Shown here: positions 35,920 to 47,196 of the stretch, one piece after another
Position numbering within the stretch: the first letter of the stretch is position 1
Layout: the number at the start of each line of letters is the position of its first letter
From: Thunnus maccoyii
Taxonomy: Eukaryota > Chordata > Actinopteri > Scombriformes > Scombridae
Direction: 5' to 3'
Length of the DNA stretch: 64,000 nucleotides
Assembly (NCBI RefSeq): GCF_910596095.1
Contig: NC_056544.1
Span: 3,127,155 to 3,191,154, forward strand
The notes under the pieces: generated by a model
Databases searched by the model: none
The model's input: the letters and a program-made list of their open reading frames with translations, nothing else
Told to the model about the DNA's origin: nothing
Position numbers and translations under genes: made by a program

Positions 35920-38730
35920 ATGGCTAAAAATACAGTTTCCGACCGGTTTAGGAAAGTAGACGTAGATGAATACGACGAGAACAAGTTTGTGGACGAGGAA
36001 GACGGAGGAGAGAACCAGTGTGGACCCGACGAATCAGAAGTGGACGGTCTGCTCAGACAATATCCTTCCGTTTATCTTTATATTCTACATTAATGCTCCT
36101 CTACAGACATTAATGCTCCTCTACTGACATTAATGGTCTTCTGCAGGCAACCTACCCGTAACACCGTTGTGTCAGTCAGGGCTGGTGGGCACTGTCTGTA
36201 CTGTTATTATGTGGCTGGAAGCTAAAAGAAGGCCGACATACTGACTCTCAGCCTTGCATTAGCATTTGAAATATTCAAAATATATCTATATTGAACGGCA
36301 TTCATTTAAAGTTAGAAATGGGTGACATTTATTGGGAAAAATGTGTTCAGTTTGCTGTCAGAGTTGCGTTTCCGGGTATCAGTCAGCGGGAGGGTGTGGT
36401 CGCCTCAGCTATTTGCAGTGAAATAAGTTGATAGGAAGTGTTTAAAAACGCGTTTTTACTCCTTAGTGTTTGTTATAGTGTTTATTAGTTTGCTTTGTTT
36501 GCTATCCAGTGCTGTTAACTTTACAAGGGTTGATGGATAATTAGCTCCAGTGGTGGAAATAGCTAATTAAATACATTTATTCAAGAGAGCTATTTGTACC
36601 ACAACAATTCAGAGTGAAATAGTGTACTCTTACTCCACCACTACTACTTCACAGCTGTAGTACTTTGTCGATTACAATTTGACTTTGTATTACAAAACTA
36701 ATGGCAAGCTTATAAAATATAATGCTCTGTCATACACTAAAGGACGGGTTCACAATTTATTAAGTCTGTCTTAAAACAGTCAGGAGCCCAAATGTAAGTT
36801 GAAACATGTTTTTCTTGCTGTAATCATTCCTTCTGTTCATACCGACCATAAGAAGATCCCTTCATGATGCACTTACAATGTAAGTGTATGGCCCGCTATT
36901 TCATCCCCCAGCAACTGGACTCTGCAGGAGCCCAGGCCAGGATCCTGTTTGTGGATTTCCCTGCTGCAGGACAAGCTCTCCCAGCTGCACGTGCTTGACT
37001 CCACCTGCAGGTGGATCACCAACTTCTCTGTTGACAGGAAGCAGCACGACATTGGGGAAGCACGTCTCTGACTCCTGGACCATCAGGACCAGTTCCCCTC
37101 AAGACTGCATCCTTTCTTCACTTCTCTTCTCCCTGTACACCAACAGTTGCACAGGCAGTCACCAATCCGTCGAGCTCCTGAAGTTCACAGATGACACCAC
37201 CCTCATTGTGCTCATCTGTGGTGGGGATGAGTCGGCCTACAGGTGGGAGGTTGACCATCTGGTGTCCTGGTGCGGCCAAAACAACTTGGAGCTCAACGCT
37301 TTAAAGATAATGGAGATGGTTGTGGACTTCAGAAAGACCCAGCCCCACCCACTCCCATCACCCAGTGACTCCCCAGTGGACATTGCAGAGTCCCTCTGCT
37401 TCCTGGGAACCCTCATCAGGACCTCAAGTGGGAGCAAAACATCAGCAGCGTCACCAAGAAGGCTCAGCAGATGATGTACTTCCTGTGGCAGCTGAAGAAG
37501 TTCAACCTGCCAAAGCCAATGATGATGCACCTCTACACCGCCATCATTGAGTCCATCCTCACCTCCTCCATCACATGGTACGCTGCTGCAGCTGCCAAGG
37601 ACAAGAGCAGACTGCAGCGTATCATCCGCTGTGCTGAGAAGGTGATTGGCTGCAAGATCATGTCCAACCCCCCAGACACCCCAAAATCAACTTTTTTGAA
37701 CACTTTCCTCCAGCAAGAAGAGGCAATCTATCTTAACCAAAACCTCACAGTTTCTTCCAAACTGCAGATGGTCTCATCAATAAGACCCTGACCCCCACTG
37801 ACACGGACTCTATCCCACTCATAGTCACTGCATATCATATTAATGTGAAATCTATAATCTTATATTGCACAGCTGTGAACTCGGTGCGTTACATCAATGC
37901 AATTATTTGTATTCTTTGTATTATTACACTTGTCATTTAAAAGGAATGATTACAGTGTTCATATGGACACCTGACTGTTGATTTAAGACACACTTGAAAA
38001 ATTGTGAACCTCCTCTTTAAAATAGTCAAAAGTACCAGTATATATAAAGTAATTAAAATTAGCTTCACCTCAACCAGCTACACTTAAATGCAGCAATAAT
38101 AATAATCCAATATGTGCCTGTGAAAGGGGTCGTTCTGCATCAAAGTAATGAAAAAATGTTTCTGCCTCGACCTCATTAAAATCAATAATTAAGAGCACAT
38201 TAATGCTTATTTGTGTGTATTTGAAGGGCAAGAAGCAGCGACCGTTCTCCTGACTCTGAGGCAAAGCGACAGGTGCTTCTTTCTGTGGCAGCAGTGTACT
38301 GTGTTTTTTCGGTGTGTGTGTTAATTTGACAAAAGAAATGCATGTGTATTCCTATCCTGTGGAATTGTGTCGTCCTTGACTGTCGCTTTGCAAGGGGAAC
38401 ATGAATGCAGCTCTCCAAGCCGTGCTGAAGAATCCTCCAATCAACTCCAAGAACCAGAACGTCAAGGTATTTAAGTACATCATCACTGACATTTTCATAG
38501 AATGTGTGCAAATACGGGCCGTTATAATGTCAGAAAGATGTCAAATCATGTCTTAACCTTAAATGTGGGTCCAAACTTGTACATCATGTGTATTTCTTAC
38601 ATTAATACACTAATTCAAGCTATATGCAAACGGTTTACACCATTCACCATAAAGTCAGGGTTTCCTTGGTGTAGGAAAAGCTAAGACATTCACCTAAGTG
38701 TTGTGTAATATTGCTTATCCCCCTTGTGTA

Positions 38731-38785
<55 letters not shown>

Positions 38786-40310
38786 GACCGAGCAGAGACG
38801 CTGGTGGTCAAAGTGCTGAGCAGTTTTAAGAGCAGCGACATTGAGAAAGCTGTGGGCTCATTGGACAAAGCCGGAGTGGACCTGCTGATGAAATACATTT
38901 ACAGAGGCTTTGAGAAACCCTCTGACAACAGCAGCGCTGTGCTGCTGCTGTGGCATGAAAAGGTACGTAGCTGCTATCAATCGAAATAAAGACGATGCAA
39001 ACTCCAACTGATTTTGTCCTCACGGTTGAAAGAAAACACAGATTTTTGCTCAAACTGAAGCAGTGTTGTAAGAGTTTAAGACAGATTGTTTGATTTGGTT
39101 AAATGACCACACAGTAACAGATCTGTTTAGTTGTACAGACATACATGACTGTCTGGAGCAGTTTTATTCTCAGATGTATTAACCTGGTGTTCTGGTCATA
39201 GTTGTAGTCATGATCATCATTTTATTCAGCAGATTAATTGCCTAAATTCACAGACTGGAGTTGATTTGGAGACAGCCGTGGTTGGTTACTGGTGGTGAAA
39301 TGAGGTGCGGTTTACTACGACAGCCAACACTCCCTCAACAGCTACTTTGTCAAAAAATACAAGAGAAGAGCAGCTGGAGTTTGTGTTTACAGAGCAACCA
39401 AACAAACTCGCATTGTTGTAATGTAGAAGTTAATAATAATAATTGCAACCACAGTCTGAGAGGAGTTTTCTACACAACAGCGGGACACAGTCAGCTGGTT
39501 AGCTCGCTGAGGAGCACTGCTAACAGCTCACTGATCCAAAAATAGCAGAAGATGACACATCTCTGATAACTGACCACTAACCTCTGTGACAAACACATTG
39601 TATTTCCTGAAGCTGACACCGACGAGATCTAACTGTGCTGGATTACATGCATGCATCCATTTCTTGTTAATCCATCATGTTTAGGGAGGCAATCTGAATC
39701 CAGTGCAGGGATGGTGGACTCACTCCCAGGAAAAACTGCAATATAGACAAATAATTGCTGAATGTAAATACATTGGATGGCTATTGCAAAAAAAAATGCA
39801 CACAATAAATAGCATCAAAAACGGGATTTGAACTTTGAGATTAGAACTACAAACGTTCAGTGGAATCATTGATTGCTTTCTAAAACTGTGCACACAACTA
39901 CAGTAAAAACATGTTGGCTGACATTTGCAATAAAAGCAGTCAGTGAAATAGATATTATCATGGTGTAAGTTAACGTTTGGTTGAACTGCTGGAGGTTTCA
40001 GACATAAAGGACTTGAGGTTCTCCTGCTACACTGACCATTCATGTTTTTGACTCGATGTGTTAGCTTGATGAAGATCAAATGTTGGGGTTTTTTTTTTTC
40101 TTCTCTTTCTTGTCACAAATCTGTCCTTCTTGGCTCTACACAGTCCCCCACCCCACACTTCACAAACTACCCGGTTACATAATAACTGGACTGGTTTAAA
40201 AACCTGTCTCATGTCCCTGCAGCTCCAGATTTCAGCTGTTGAACTTAACACAAGTACATACACACTTTTTCTGGCTGATTAGACGTCTGCTCAGGTACAC
40301 GTTGGGAATG

Positions 40311-40368
<58 letters not shown>

Positions 40369-40435
40369 TCAGGCTCTGGCAGTAGGAGGAGTGGGCTCTA
40401 TAGTCAGAGTCCTGACTGCCAGGAAGACCGTCTGA
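35920..40435 (+). CDS. arpc5: Actin-related protein 2/3 complex subunit 5 (p16-Arc), four coding exons, complete
   Basis: Exons: 35920-36059, 38394-38466, 38786-38962, 40373-40435, giving 150 residues. The start [20 protein letters not shown] and the end [12 protein letters not shown] match ARPC5 closely. [21 protein letters not shown] and DIEKAV favour ARPC5 over its paralogue ARPC5L. It is the smallest subunit of the Arp2/3 complex, which nucleates branched actin in the cytoplasm; the N-terminal tail contacts Arp2 and the helical C-terminal part binds ARPC4. Intron 1 is not GT-AG: the donor is ATATCCTT and the reading frame forces the acceptor to end in AA (see findings). Introns 2 and 3 are GT-AG, but the acceptors are preceded by long (TG)n. 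Poly(A) signal AATAAA at 41137-41142. The residues encoded across intron 1 are LLRQGNM. Confidence 0.96.
36060..36069 (+). other. arpc5: U12-type 5' splice site of arpc5 intron 1
   Basis: ATATCCTTCC follows CTCAGACA exactly where the conserved LLRQ|G junction requires a break. ATATCCTT is the exact consensus for AT-type minor-spliceosome introns. No GT donor in this neighbourhood restores the frame to exon 2. Confidence 0.88.
36090..36147 (+). repeat. Short tandem repeat ATTAATGCTCCTCTAC
   Basis: Three adjacent units of about 21 bp (ACATTAATGCTCCTCTACAG and variants) begin about 20 bp after the minor-type donor. The third is diverged (ATTAATGGTCTTCTGCAG). Confidence 0.75.
36550..36700. mobile_element. 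Partial MITE related to 21015-21612
   Basis: CAGTGGTGGAAATAGCTAAT, ACTACTACTTCACAGCTGTA and GTACTTTGTCGATTAC recall the AAGTAC-rich family. It is a fragment without a defined end. Confidence 0.35.
36738..38020. mobile_element. Palindromic MITE family B split by a LINE insertion
   Basis: The left arm 36738-36891 (TAAAGGACGGGTTCACAATT to CACTTACAATGTAAGTG) and the right arm about 37940-38020 (GGAATGATTACAGTG, then GACACCTGACTGTTG, ending AATTGTGAACC and TCTTTAA) are the two ends of one element. They are separated by about 1.05 kb of retrotransposon sequence. The whole nest lies in arpc5 intron 1. Confidence 0.65.
36892..37939 (+). pseudogene. 5'-truncated, frame-broken LINE reverse transcriptase (LINE-2-like)
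   Basis: Read across frames it gives [13 protein letters not shown], then [11 protein letters not shown], then [13 protein letters not shown] (the FxDD catalytic motif region), then [28 protein letters not shown], a shift near 37470, then [24 protein letters not shown] and [16 protein letters not shown]. This order is that of the C-terminal half of a LINE-2/CR1-type RT. There is no endonuclease part and at least two frame changes, so it is inactive. Family assignment is from memory of fish LINE-2 proteins. Confidence 0.85.
38372..38393 (+). other. arpc5: U12-type branch site and AA-ending 3' splice site of arpc5 intron 1
   Basis: GTCCTTGAC at 38372-38380 matches the U12 branch consensus TTCCTTRAC at all but one position. 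Its branch A (38379) lies 14 bases before the exon, within the short distance typical of minor introns. The frame (CA|G GGG AAC ATG) forces the intron to end at 38393 with CAA. Using the next AG (intron end 38394) shifts the frame to a stop within three codons. Confidence 0.8.
38735..38783. repeat. (TG)n tract forming the arpc5 exon 3 acceptor
   Basis: About 49 bases of uninterrupted TG run directly into TAG and exon 3 at 38786. No conventional polypyrimidine tract is present between the repeat and the AG. Confidence 0.95.
40312..40366. repeat. (TG)n tract before arpc5 exon 4
   Basis: About 55 bases of TG, followed only by CCTCAG before exon 4 at 40373. Confidence 0.95.
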
Positions 40436-41305
40436 TCCTCTGAGACCTCACAGTAACCAACTGGAAACAGACGTCAGTCAACAATCTGCCCATATACACC
40501 AGAGCCGATCACAGGGACGTGTTTCTCCTTCTCTGGTTCTGGACATGATTCCTGTTTATTTTTCTACTGGAGCTGAGTGTCTTCCTGCTGTTATTTCCTC
40601 TTTTTTTTTTTTTTTTTTCTTCTTTGAGTTCACTTTTCACATCTGTGGGATTTAGGAGTGCTGGCTGTCAGGCAGGCAGGGAGGTGCTGGCACCTCAAAC
40701 CCTGTCTGTGTTTGCCAACCACGCAGAGAGAACCGACACATTTCAGATGCTTCGCTCAGACAGACACATTCTCTCCAGAAAAGCTCCACGCTTCTTTCAA
40801 ACAGCTTCACGGCTGCTCTGATTCCTCAGCCGGCTCACTCCAACATCTCCCCCCTCCTCCTCCTCCTCCTCCTCCACTCTGGTTCTTTCCTTCCTGTTCT
40901 TCCTCTTCTCTGAAGCTTCTGACTCATCCAAGTCGATGAAATGGAAAAGATTGCTCTTGGATGGACTGTCATAGACTGGTGACCTGTCCAGGGTGTTTCC
41001 CTGCCTTTTGCCCAGTGCTTGCTGGGATAGGATATATTTTTGCCCAAATAATTATAATTTTCTGAACATCTTTGTTCATTGAGTGTTTTTTTCTACTTTC
41101 ACCAGTACCACTCATGTTTTTTCTTTTTATATCTGCAATAAAAGACTAAAAGCTAAGGCGGAAAGTGACTGTTTTGTTTCTTTTAAAATTGCAGGGATCA
41201 AATTAGCTAAGCAAATAAGTTTCCATATTTACTTTTTCAGTTTAGCTTTTGTCAAGAATTCACTGAAGACTGTCAGAAAGTGTTGTCCATGTTATGTCAG
41301 AGCTG

Positions 41306-41738
41306 CAGTACTGTGCAAAAGTTTTAGGCCCTAAAAGTAAAGTGAGGATACTTTGTCTTTAAAACAGCAGCAGTTCTCCTCGGTACACCTGCACACAGTG
41401 TTTCAGGTTCTTGGCAGGTTGGTTGTTCCTGCATCTTGGAGAAGTTGCCTCAGTTCTTCTGTGGATTTCGGCGTCTCAGCTGCTTCTGTCTCTTCATGTT
41501 AATCCCAGACTGACTCATTGATGTTGAGATCAGGGCTCTGTGGAGGTCAAACCATCTGTTGCAGGACTCCTTGTTCTTCTTGTTGATGAAGATAGTTGTT
41601 TATGACTCTGGCTGGATGTTTGAGCTCATTGTCACTCTACAGAGTAGACTTGGGTCCAATCAGACACCTCCCTGATAGTGTTGCATTATGGATAAGAACT
41701 GAAACATTTAAAGTGCCTAAAACTTTTGCACAGTACTG
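41306..41738. mobile_element. Tc1-like transposon, internally deleted
   Basis: The ends are inverted copies: CAGTACTGTGCAAAAGTTTT then AGGC at 41306-41329, and GCCTAAAACTTTTGCACAGT then ACTG at 41715-41738. The inside retains GATGTTGAGATCAGGGCTCT and GTGGAGGTCAAACCATC, typical of antisense Tc1-family sequence. At 433 bp it lacks most of a transposase. A TA follows the right end, but the left flank is TG, so the TA duplication is not intact. Confidence 0.8.
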
Positions 41739-42509
41739 TACCAGAAACACTTCAGATTATTTCTATATTAGCAGTCATTGCATAATTTTCAATTAAATGC
41801 TACTGAATCTGAATCTGAAAAAACATACCTCTATTAATGTGCATCTTACACAGGTCTTATACAGGTCTGCTGCACTGCCTTCTTCAGAGCTATTTGACAG
41901 TGAAAGAAATATTGGATATATTTTGTGAATATTTCCATTCAAGATTCATCATGAAGATTATTACAAAATACATTTTCTGAATTCTGAGAGTGTCAGCTAT
42001 GATAGCTAATATTAGAAGAGTAACACCACTGAATGAAACCTGTGAAACTGACAGCAGCAATGGACTTACAGCAGCCTCATAATCAATAACAGCTGGAAAA
42101 TGACATTTAAATTCTGCTGTTTTACTCAAATCAAACCACACCGCTGACCTTTCTCCCCCGATGGAGGTCGAGAGTGAACAGCCAGAATGTGAATAGTTTG
42201 CTAAATTACCATAACCAATGTGAACCCTTCACACTTTGTTTGAAAGCCTCACAAATGGTGGAGGAGACGCTGGTGTTCCGCTGGGACTGAGAGGGTTAAA
42301 CAGTAGTATGATACAGGAAGTGGCTGGATTCTGGCTAGTTTGGCGTTTAGAGTATAACATGGTGTCTAGATCAGGTATCAGATGGATGTGAACGATCCAC
42401 ACTAAATACAGTTTCAATCAATCATTGTTTCTGCTATCAGGTACAGTCATATAGCAGCTCAGTGTTGAGTGCAGCAGTGATCTCCTGGTTTCTTCTCCAG
42501 GACTATTAA

Positions 42510-43150
42510 CTCAAACTCACAAGAGCCCAAACCACCTATCCATGCTCCAAATGGAGAACTAACTGACACAGTGCAGCATTATAAATACTTTGGTTAGACA
42601 GCTGATTGTCCTACAGAACTCATGTTGAACATCTCGCTCAAAAACTAAAAGTTCACATTGGATTCTTGTAGCGGAACAGAGCTGGTTTCTCTTTTCAAAG
42701 CAGGAAGCAATCTACAGTCTAACATCCTGTACACTCATGCTGCCGCCAACACCTTTAAACCTCTGGACGCTATCTGATTCATTACAGCAGACAGCTGTCA
42801 CTCTCACCACTGTGAGTTATCTGAAGGTCACCTGTGTCTTCCTTTATAAGACCTATTATTTCACATCTTTAGTTGAGCTCAGAGCTGATAACCATGACAC
42901 CAGATCACGGAGCAGCTCGGCTTTAAAAGCTCCTCATTACAAACTCTGAACTGTAACACAGCACTTGTTCCAATGAGCGACTTTAAAGTTTTACTTGCTG
43001 CTGTTCCTCATTATGTTTGATTGTTTTCAGTAGTGTGTCTGAGTGTGTATGATGATTGTGATGTGAATGTGATTCTGTGTACATGTTCTAAAGTCTGAGT
43101 TGCAAAAGAGATCTTGAGATCTTAATGAGATTTCCTGAATAAATAAAGCT
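42510..43150 (+). pseudogene. Degenerate non-LTR retrotransposon 3' portion
   Basis: Broken frames give TVQHYKYFG, then ILYTHAAANTFKPLDAI, FITADSCHSHHC and FKVLLAAVPHYV. This resembles the C-terminal region after the RT domain of fish LINEs (HYKYLG ... AAASTLKPLDAVYHSALRFITGD). It ends in ATGAGATTTCCTGAATAAAT followed by AAAG, a plausible 3' terminus. Several in-frame stops show it is dead. Confidence 0.6.
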
Positions 43151-45279
43151 TCCTAATAATAATGACCTGACATAAAAAGAAATCCAGTAAACATGTTTCA
43201 TATTCAGGACATGAGAGCGCTGGTATTGGATCAGGAGAGGAAAGTTTTCATCCATATAAAACTCATAATCTGAGCCAATTCTAATTATTCTATTCAGATT
43301 CAGTGTTAGAACTGAATTTAAACCAAGAACAACAGACATCACCGTAAAAAGATTTTCACAGAAGTTTTTTTTTCTCACACATACTTAAATGATTTCTGTT
43401 TCGGGTGTTTTTCACTATCACACATGAAGTGTTAATACACACACACGCACTCTCTGTCGCTATGGTGTTCATGGCTGTGGTTTTTGACTGTGCAATGCTG
43501 GAAAGAAAGAAGAATCTGAACTCTTTAAAGACTTTTTAAGACCCTTTTAATACCCCATAAATGCAATTTAATAATGACTGAAGTATGGAAGTATGATGGT
43601 TAACCAATAGAGACAATATGGCTTAAAAGTATTAAGTGTTATAATACATTTTGCAGTATTTCCAAGCAGTATGTTACAAAATTGCTTATGATGTAATTAA
43701 TTGAATGAATGTGACCTGGATTTGGATAAGCAGCAGAACATGGATAGATAGACTAACCAATGAAAAAATGATTCACTCAAAGGTAGTGAACCAGCTTCCT
43801 GGTTACTGTAGCTGCAGTAGTGACAGTGTTTGTTACAGGTGTGATGGTGTTGACTGAAACTCCTTCCTGCAGCACAATCCACGTCCTGACAGCCTGCAAG
43901 CACGTACAAAAACATTCATAACTAACATTACCGCCAAAGATTTTTATACATTATTAATACTCCAGATTCTCTGTGAACTAAGGCTGTTTTTTTCGTGATC
44001 CAGTGTTGATGTTAAACTGATAATAGGAAACCATTTTTTTCTAAAGATACACATTTATAACATTTCCTGGAAGAATTATCAGGAACACACCTTTCTAAAG
44101 TCAGTATTTAACAACCTCCTAAACTAGTGGGAGCTGTGGAAAAAAAACAGTTTTTATCCACTTGGAAAAATCTCTTTACCAACTGTTATACAATTTCACT
44201 TTTTATATGGAGAGGAAGAAGTGAGACACACACTGATTAAACACAGCTGAAGTACAGATCTTAGCAATCGGATGTTAGGTGGTGATGGAGTCAACAACAA
44301 AAAAAACCCTCAAGATCCTGTAAGCTGTTAACTCGTTTCAGTGATTTAATAAATGAATAAGAAGACAAGCAACAGCAGCAGTGCTCTTTGTTCTGTGTTG
44401 AACACACAGATTCAGGTTTATTGTCCAAACAGAAAGATGCAGTATACAGTTTCCACACACACACACAGACAGACAGCTAATCAGGCAGACAGGTACCAGA
44501 TGAGACGGGAGTGAAGCTTGTTTTCATTGATTTTTCAGGTGAGGGATCTGGGGGAAAACAAACGGAGTCAACCGGACTGACGTTTTATTGCAGATCTTAA
44601 ACAAGTCCTTTATTTTGAAATGGTTTTCTACATTTGGACCCATAATGTGACCTAAAACTGACTTCACTGGCAATTCATTGATCAAGAGGCTAAATGTTTG
44701 GCACGTTAACAGGCAGGTATGAACCAGAACTCAACTCAAGGTCCACTTACTAGGTTTTTTTTTACTAGCAACAGTTGAGGGAACTTTGCATGCTCAGAAA
44801 AAAAAAAGCATGGACATTGAGGTCAAATGATTTAGTCAGTTTCTAAGGTTTAGGAAACAGTGATACATTTTCACAAATACCAGCTGAGTGGTCTTAAACT
44901 GAACACAGTCAAGTGGTAAAAAATGGGCTGCATTCTGTCTTTTTAATGTAGTGAAGTATTTATCCAGGAATGTGACAATATTGTGCTCTGACAATGTGAA
45001 ACTCTGCTCTTTTCATCACCGCTGTAGGTTTTATAACTTTTTTTTTTTTTTAAAGCGTCACATCAGAAACGCACTGCAAAAATATCAAACATGTGATGTG
45101 TGTCTGGCAAAGAAAGGAAAAAAAAAAAAAAAATGCTGCTTCTGACTTATCCAGTTATGTAACAGCAGTGAAAACAAAAGTCCAGACAGGCTTTACTGAA
45201 TGTCTTTACACCTGACGTGAGCTTAGATGGTGATGCACCAACACATTCATCAATTAATCCAGTCATATAATTAGTGTAT

Positions 45280-45293
45280 CTGCCCCCTGGTGG
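45280..45293 (-). promoter_or_regulatory. CTCF-like motif
   Basis: CTGCCCCCTGGTGG differs from the inverted CTCF core (YSGCCMYCTRSTGG) at one position. It lies downstream of both arpc5 and rnf2. Similar but weaker sequences are at 17911, 20828, 34892 and 63913. Confidence 0.35.
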
Positions 45294-45901
45294 CTGTTAG
45301 CAGCAGCCACAGCGGTACATTCTGACTATATTAACGTGTGTCCTGTTTGTTAGAACAAGTTTGAAGCTCCCTACAGTTAACTTTACATTTCTCTGACATG
45401 GTGAAAAAAAAAAAAAAAAGAGCTACATCGTCACATGTGGGCGCGACGATGTATCCAATCAGGTGGAGAATAAAACACTCCAGAGACTGACAATCGCCTT
45501 CTAGTGAACAGTAGGTTTGTAGAAATAATAAAGGAGATGGTGAATACTGTAATGGTCTGACTGTCTGTGCTGCTGCAGAAATACCCTCCCACCCCCCCTC
45601 TACCCACCCACCCCTCCAATCACACACACTCCTTCCTCCCCATGTTAAAAAAGACATTTATAAAAGGACAAGCCATAGAGAGCAGCCACAGATATTAAGA
45701 GGACAGTTTGTTCCTACGAGGTAACAGATCAAGACAACAGCTGTTAGATTCTCTGTCACTACTCAGGGTTTCCACAGCGAGTCTGAGGCCACAGCAACAA
45801 ACCCTGCTGATGATGCAGCTGGATTGTTATGCGTTCACACTGGTAGCGTCACGCTCAAGAGTCACCATTCATTCGATGCTCTCTCTCTCTCTCCCTTCTT
45901 G

Positions 45902-45936
<35 letters not shown>

Positions 45937-46610
45937 GCCATTCAAACCTTCACAGTTCTCTACAAGTTTTATTTGAAAGACTACAGAGACATTGAAAAAA
46001 AAAAAAAAGAAAAGCTCAAAAAACACTTGACACGTTACAAAAAAAAAAATAAGTTCCAATCTGTGTAGCTTGATAAAGAAAGAACTGCCCACTGCTGGTC
46101 AAAGTTTCTCAGTGTGAACGCTGTCGTTTTTATCAAGCAGTATTCAAAGCCCTTATACACTGTGTGATACCAGCAAGTCACTAATTACTGGTCCCAGTCT
46201 GTCTTCTGACTGTGTGATGTCACTTTTGAGGCCTGTCAGAATGTGTGATTAATATCTGATGAATGGATGCATGAAGTTTAAAAAAAAAAAAAAAAAGTGT
46301 GTATGCGAGCACAGGCGAGCCAACTATGCTGCTCCTTTTCCAAAAAAAATACAGTAAATGACATCATCATAAGGCCGGGACTGTTTTGTTTGTTGTTGTT
46401 TTTTTTTTAATGTTACAAAATGGCACTTCACATGGATCATCAGAAGAAATAATTACATTTTATGAAATATAATATTATTAAGGGGAAAACTAACAGTAGC
46501 ACTACATCACACAGCAAAAAACAACATTTAACGAGGGAGGGCGACTGTTTAGACAGTCATGTAGTAACTACACTGATGATATGAGGTGTGTCTGTTAGGT
46601 TCAGCTCAGC

Positions 46611-46634
46611 CGGGGGGGGGGGGGGGGGGGGGGG
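46611..46634. repeat. Poly(G) tract
   Basis: About 24 consecutive G on the plus strand. It is C-rich in the rnf2 transcript if the 3' UTR assignment holds. Confidence 0.9.
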
Positions 46635-47156
46635 TAGAGACTGATTGATCGATCACATTGTACATTCACTTCACAGCAATTAATCAGAGCAGCTTGTTGC
46701 GATGTTGGTGGGGGGGGGGGGAACCTCGTGAATTGAGATAGTTGAGACGAGGATTGAATACTTCCATCATGTTTCTCTCACAGTTGTCAGCTTTGGTTTG
46801 GGACAGAGGAGATCTCACAGTGTAAAGGGGCCTTTGCTGAAGGAAAATACAATATAATACTTTTTTTTTTTGTTTTTTTTTTAAACTTGGAGAACAGCAT
46901 CGTGCAATTCAGACTGACATGAATGAACCCTGGTTTTCAGAGCTGGAGAGAGAATCTACAACCACTGCTGGCAGTCCGTTAACTCTTTAGTTGTACCTGC
47001 TGGCTGCTGTACTGATCTGCTACCTTCTACAGAGAGAAAGATAGAAAGAGACACAGAGAAAGATAACAGAGAATATAAAACAAAGTTTTCTTTTTACAAG
47101 AGTCCTTTTGGGGGGGTTTTACCAACCCTCCTCATCTCCTTCAGACACACTTCACC

Positions 47157-47196
47157 CCTCCTCCTCCTCCTCCTCCTCCTCCTCCTCCTCCTCCTC
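47157..47196. repeat. (CTC)n trinucleotide repeat
   Basis: About 13 CTC units just past the rnf2 stop codon. They would read as (GAG)n in the 3' UTR of the rnf2 message. Confidence 0.9.

Larger units (their letters stand above)
40436..45950. other. Intergenic between convergent arpc5 and rnf2
   Basis: Contains the arpc5 3' UTR to about 41155, a Tc1-like deletion derivative (41306-41738), a decayed LINE 3' portion (42510-43150) and a CTCF-like site (45280-45293). The boundary of the rnf2 3' UTR is uncertain; minus-strand AATAAA signals are at 45968-45973 and 44584-44589. No other gene was recognised. Confidence 0.5.

Noticed and set aside
36043-36070. A GT donor (GGTCTGCTC) as the end of arpc5 exon 1
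   Set aside because: It would delete the conserved LLRQ and cannot be joined in phase to the GNM exon; the ATATCCTT donor fits frame and consensus.
36884-37790. Long open frames as a possible host gene between arpc5 exons
   Set aside because: The translated motifs ([30 protein letters not shown]) are those of a LINE reverse transcriptase, and the frame is broken near 37470.
47157-47196. (CTC)n as a coding poly-Glu tract of rnf2
   Set aside because: It lies beyond the conserved stop after PTKEHK, so it is 3' UTR or flank.
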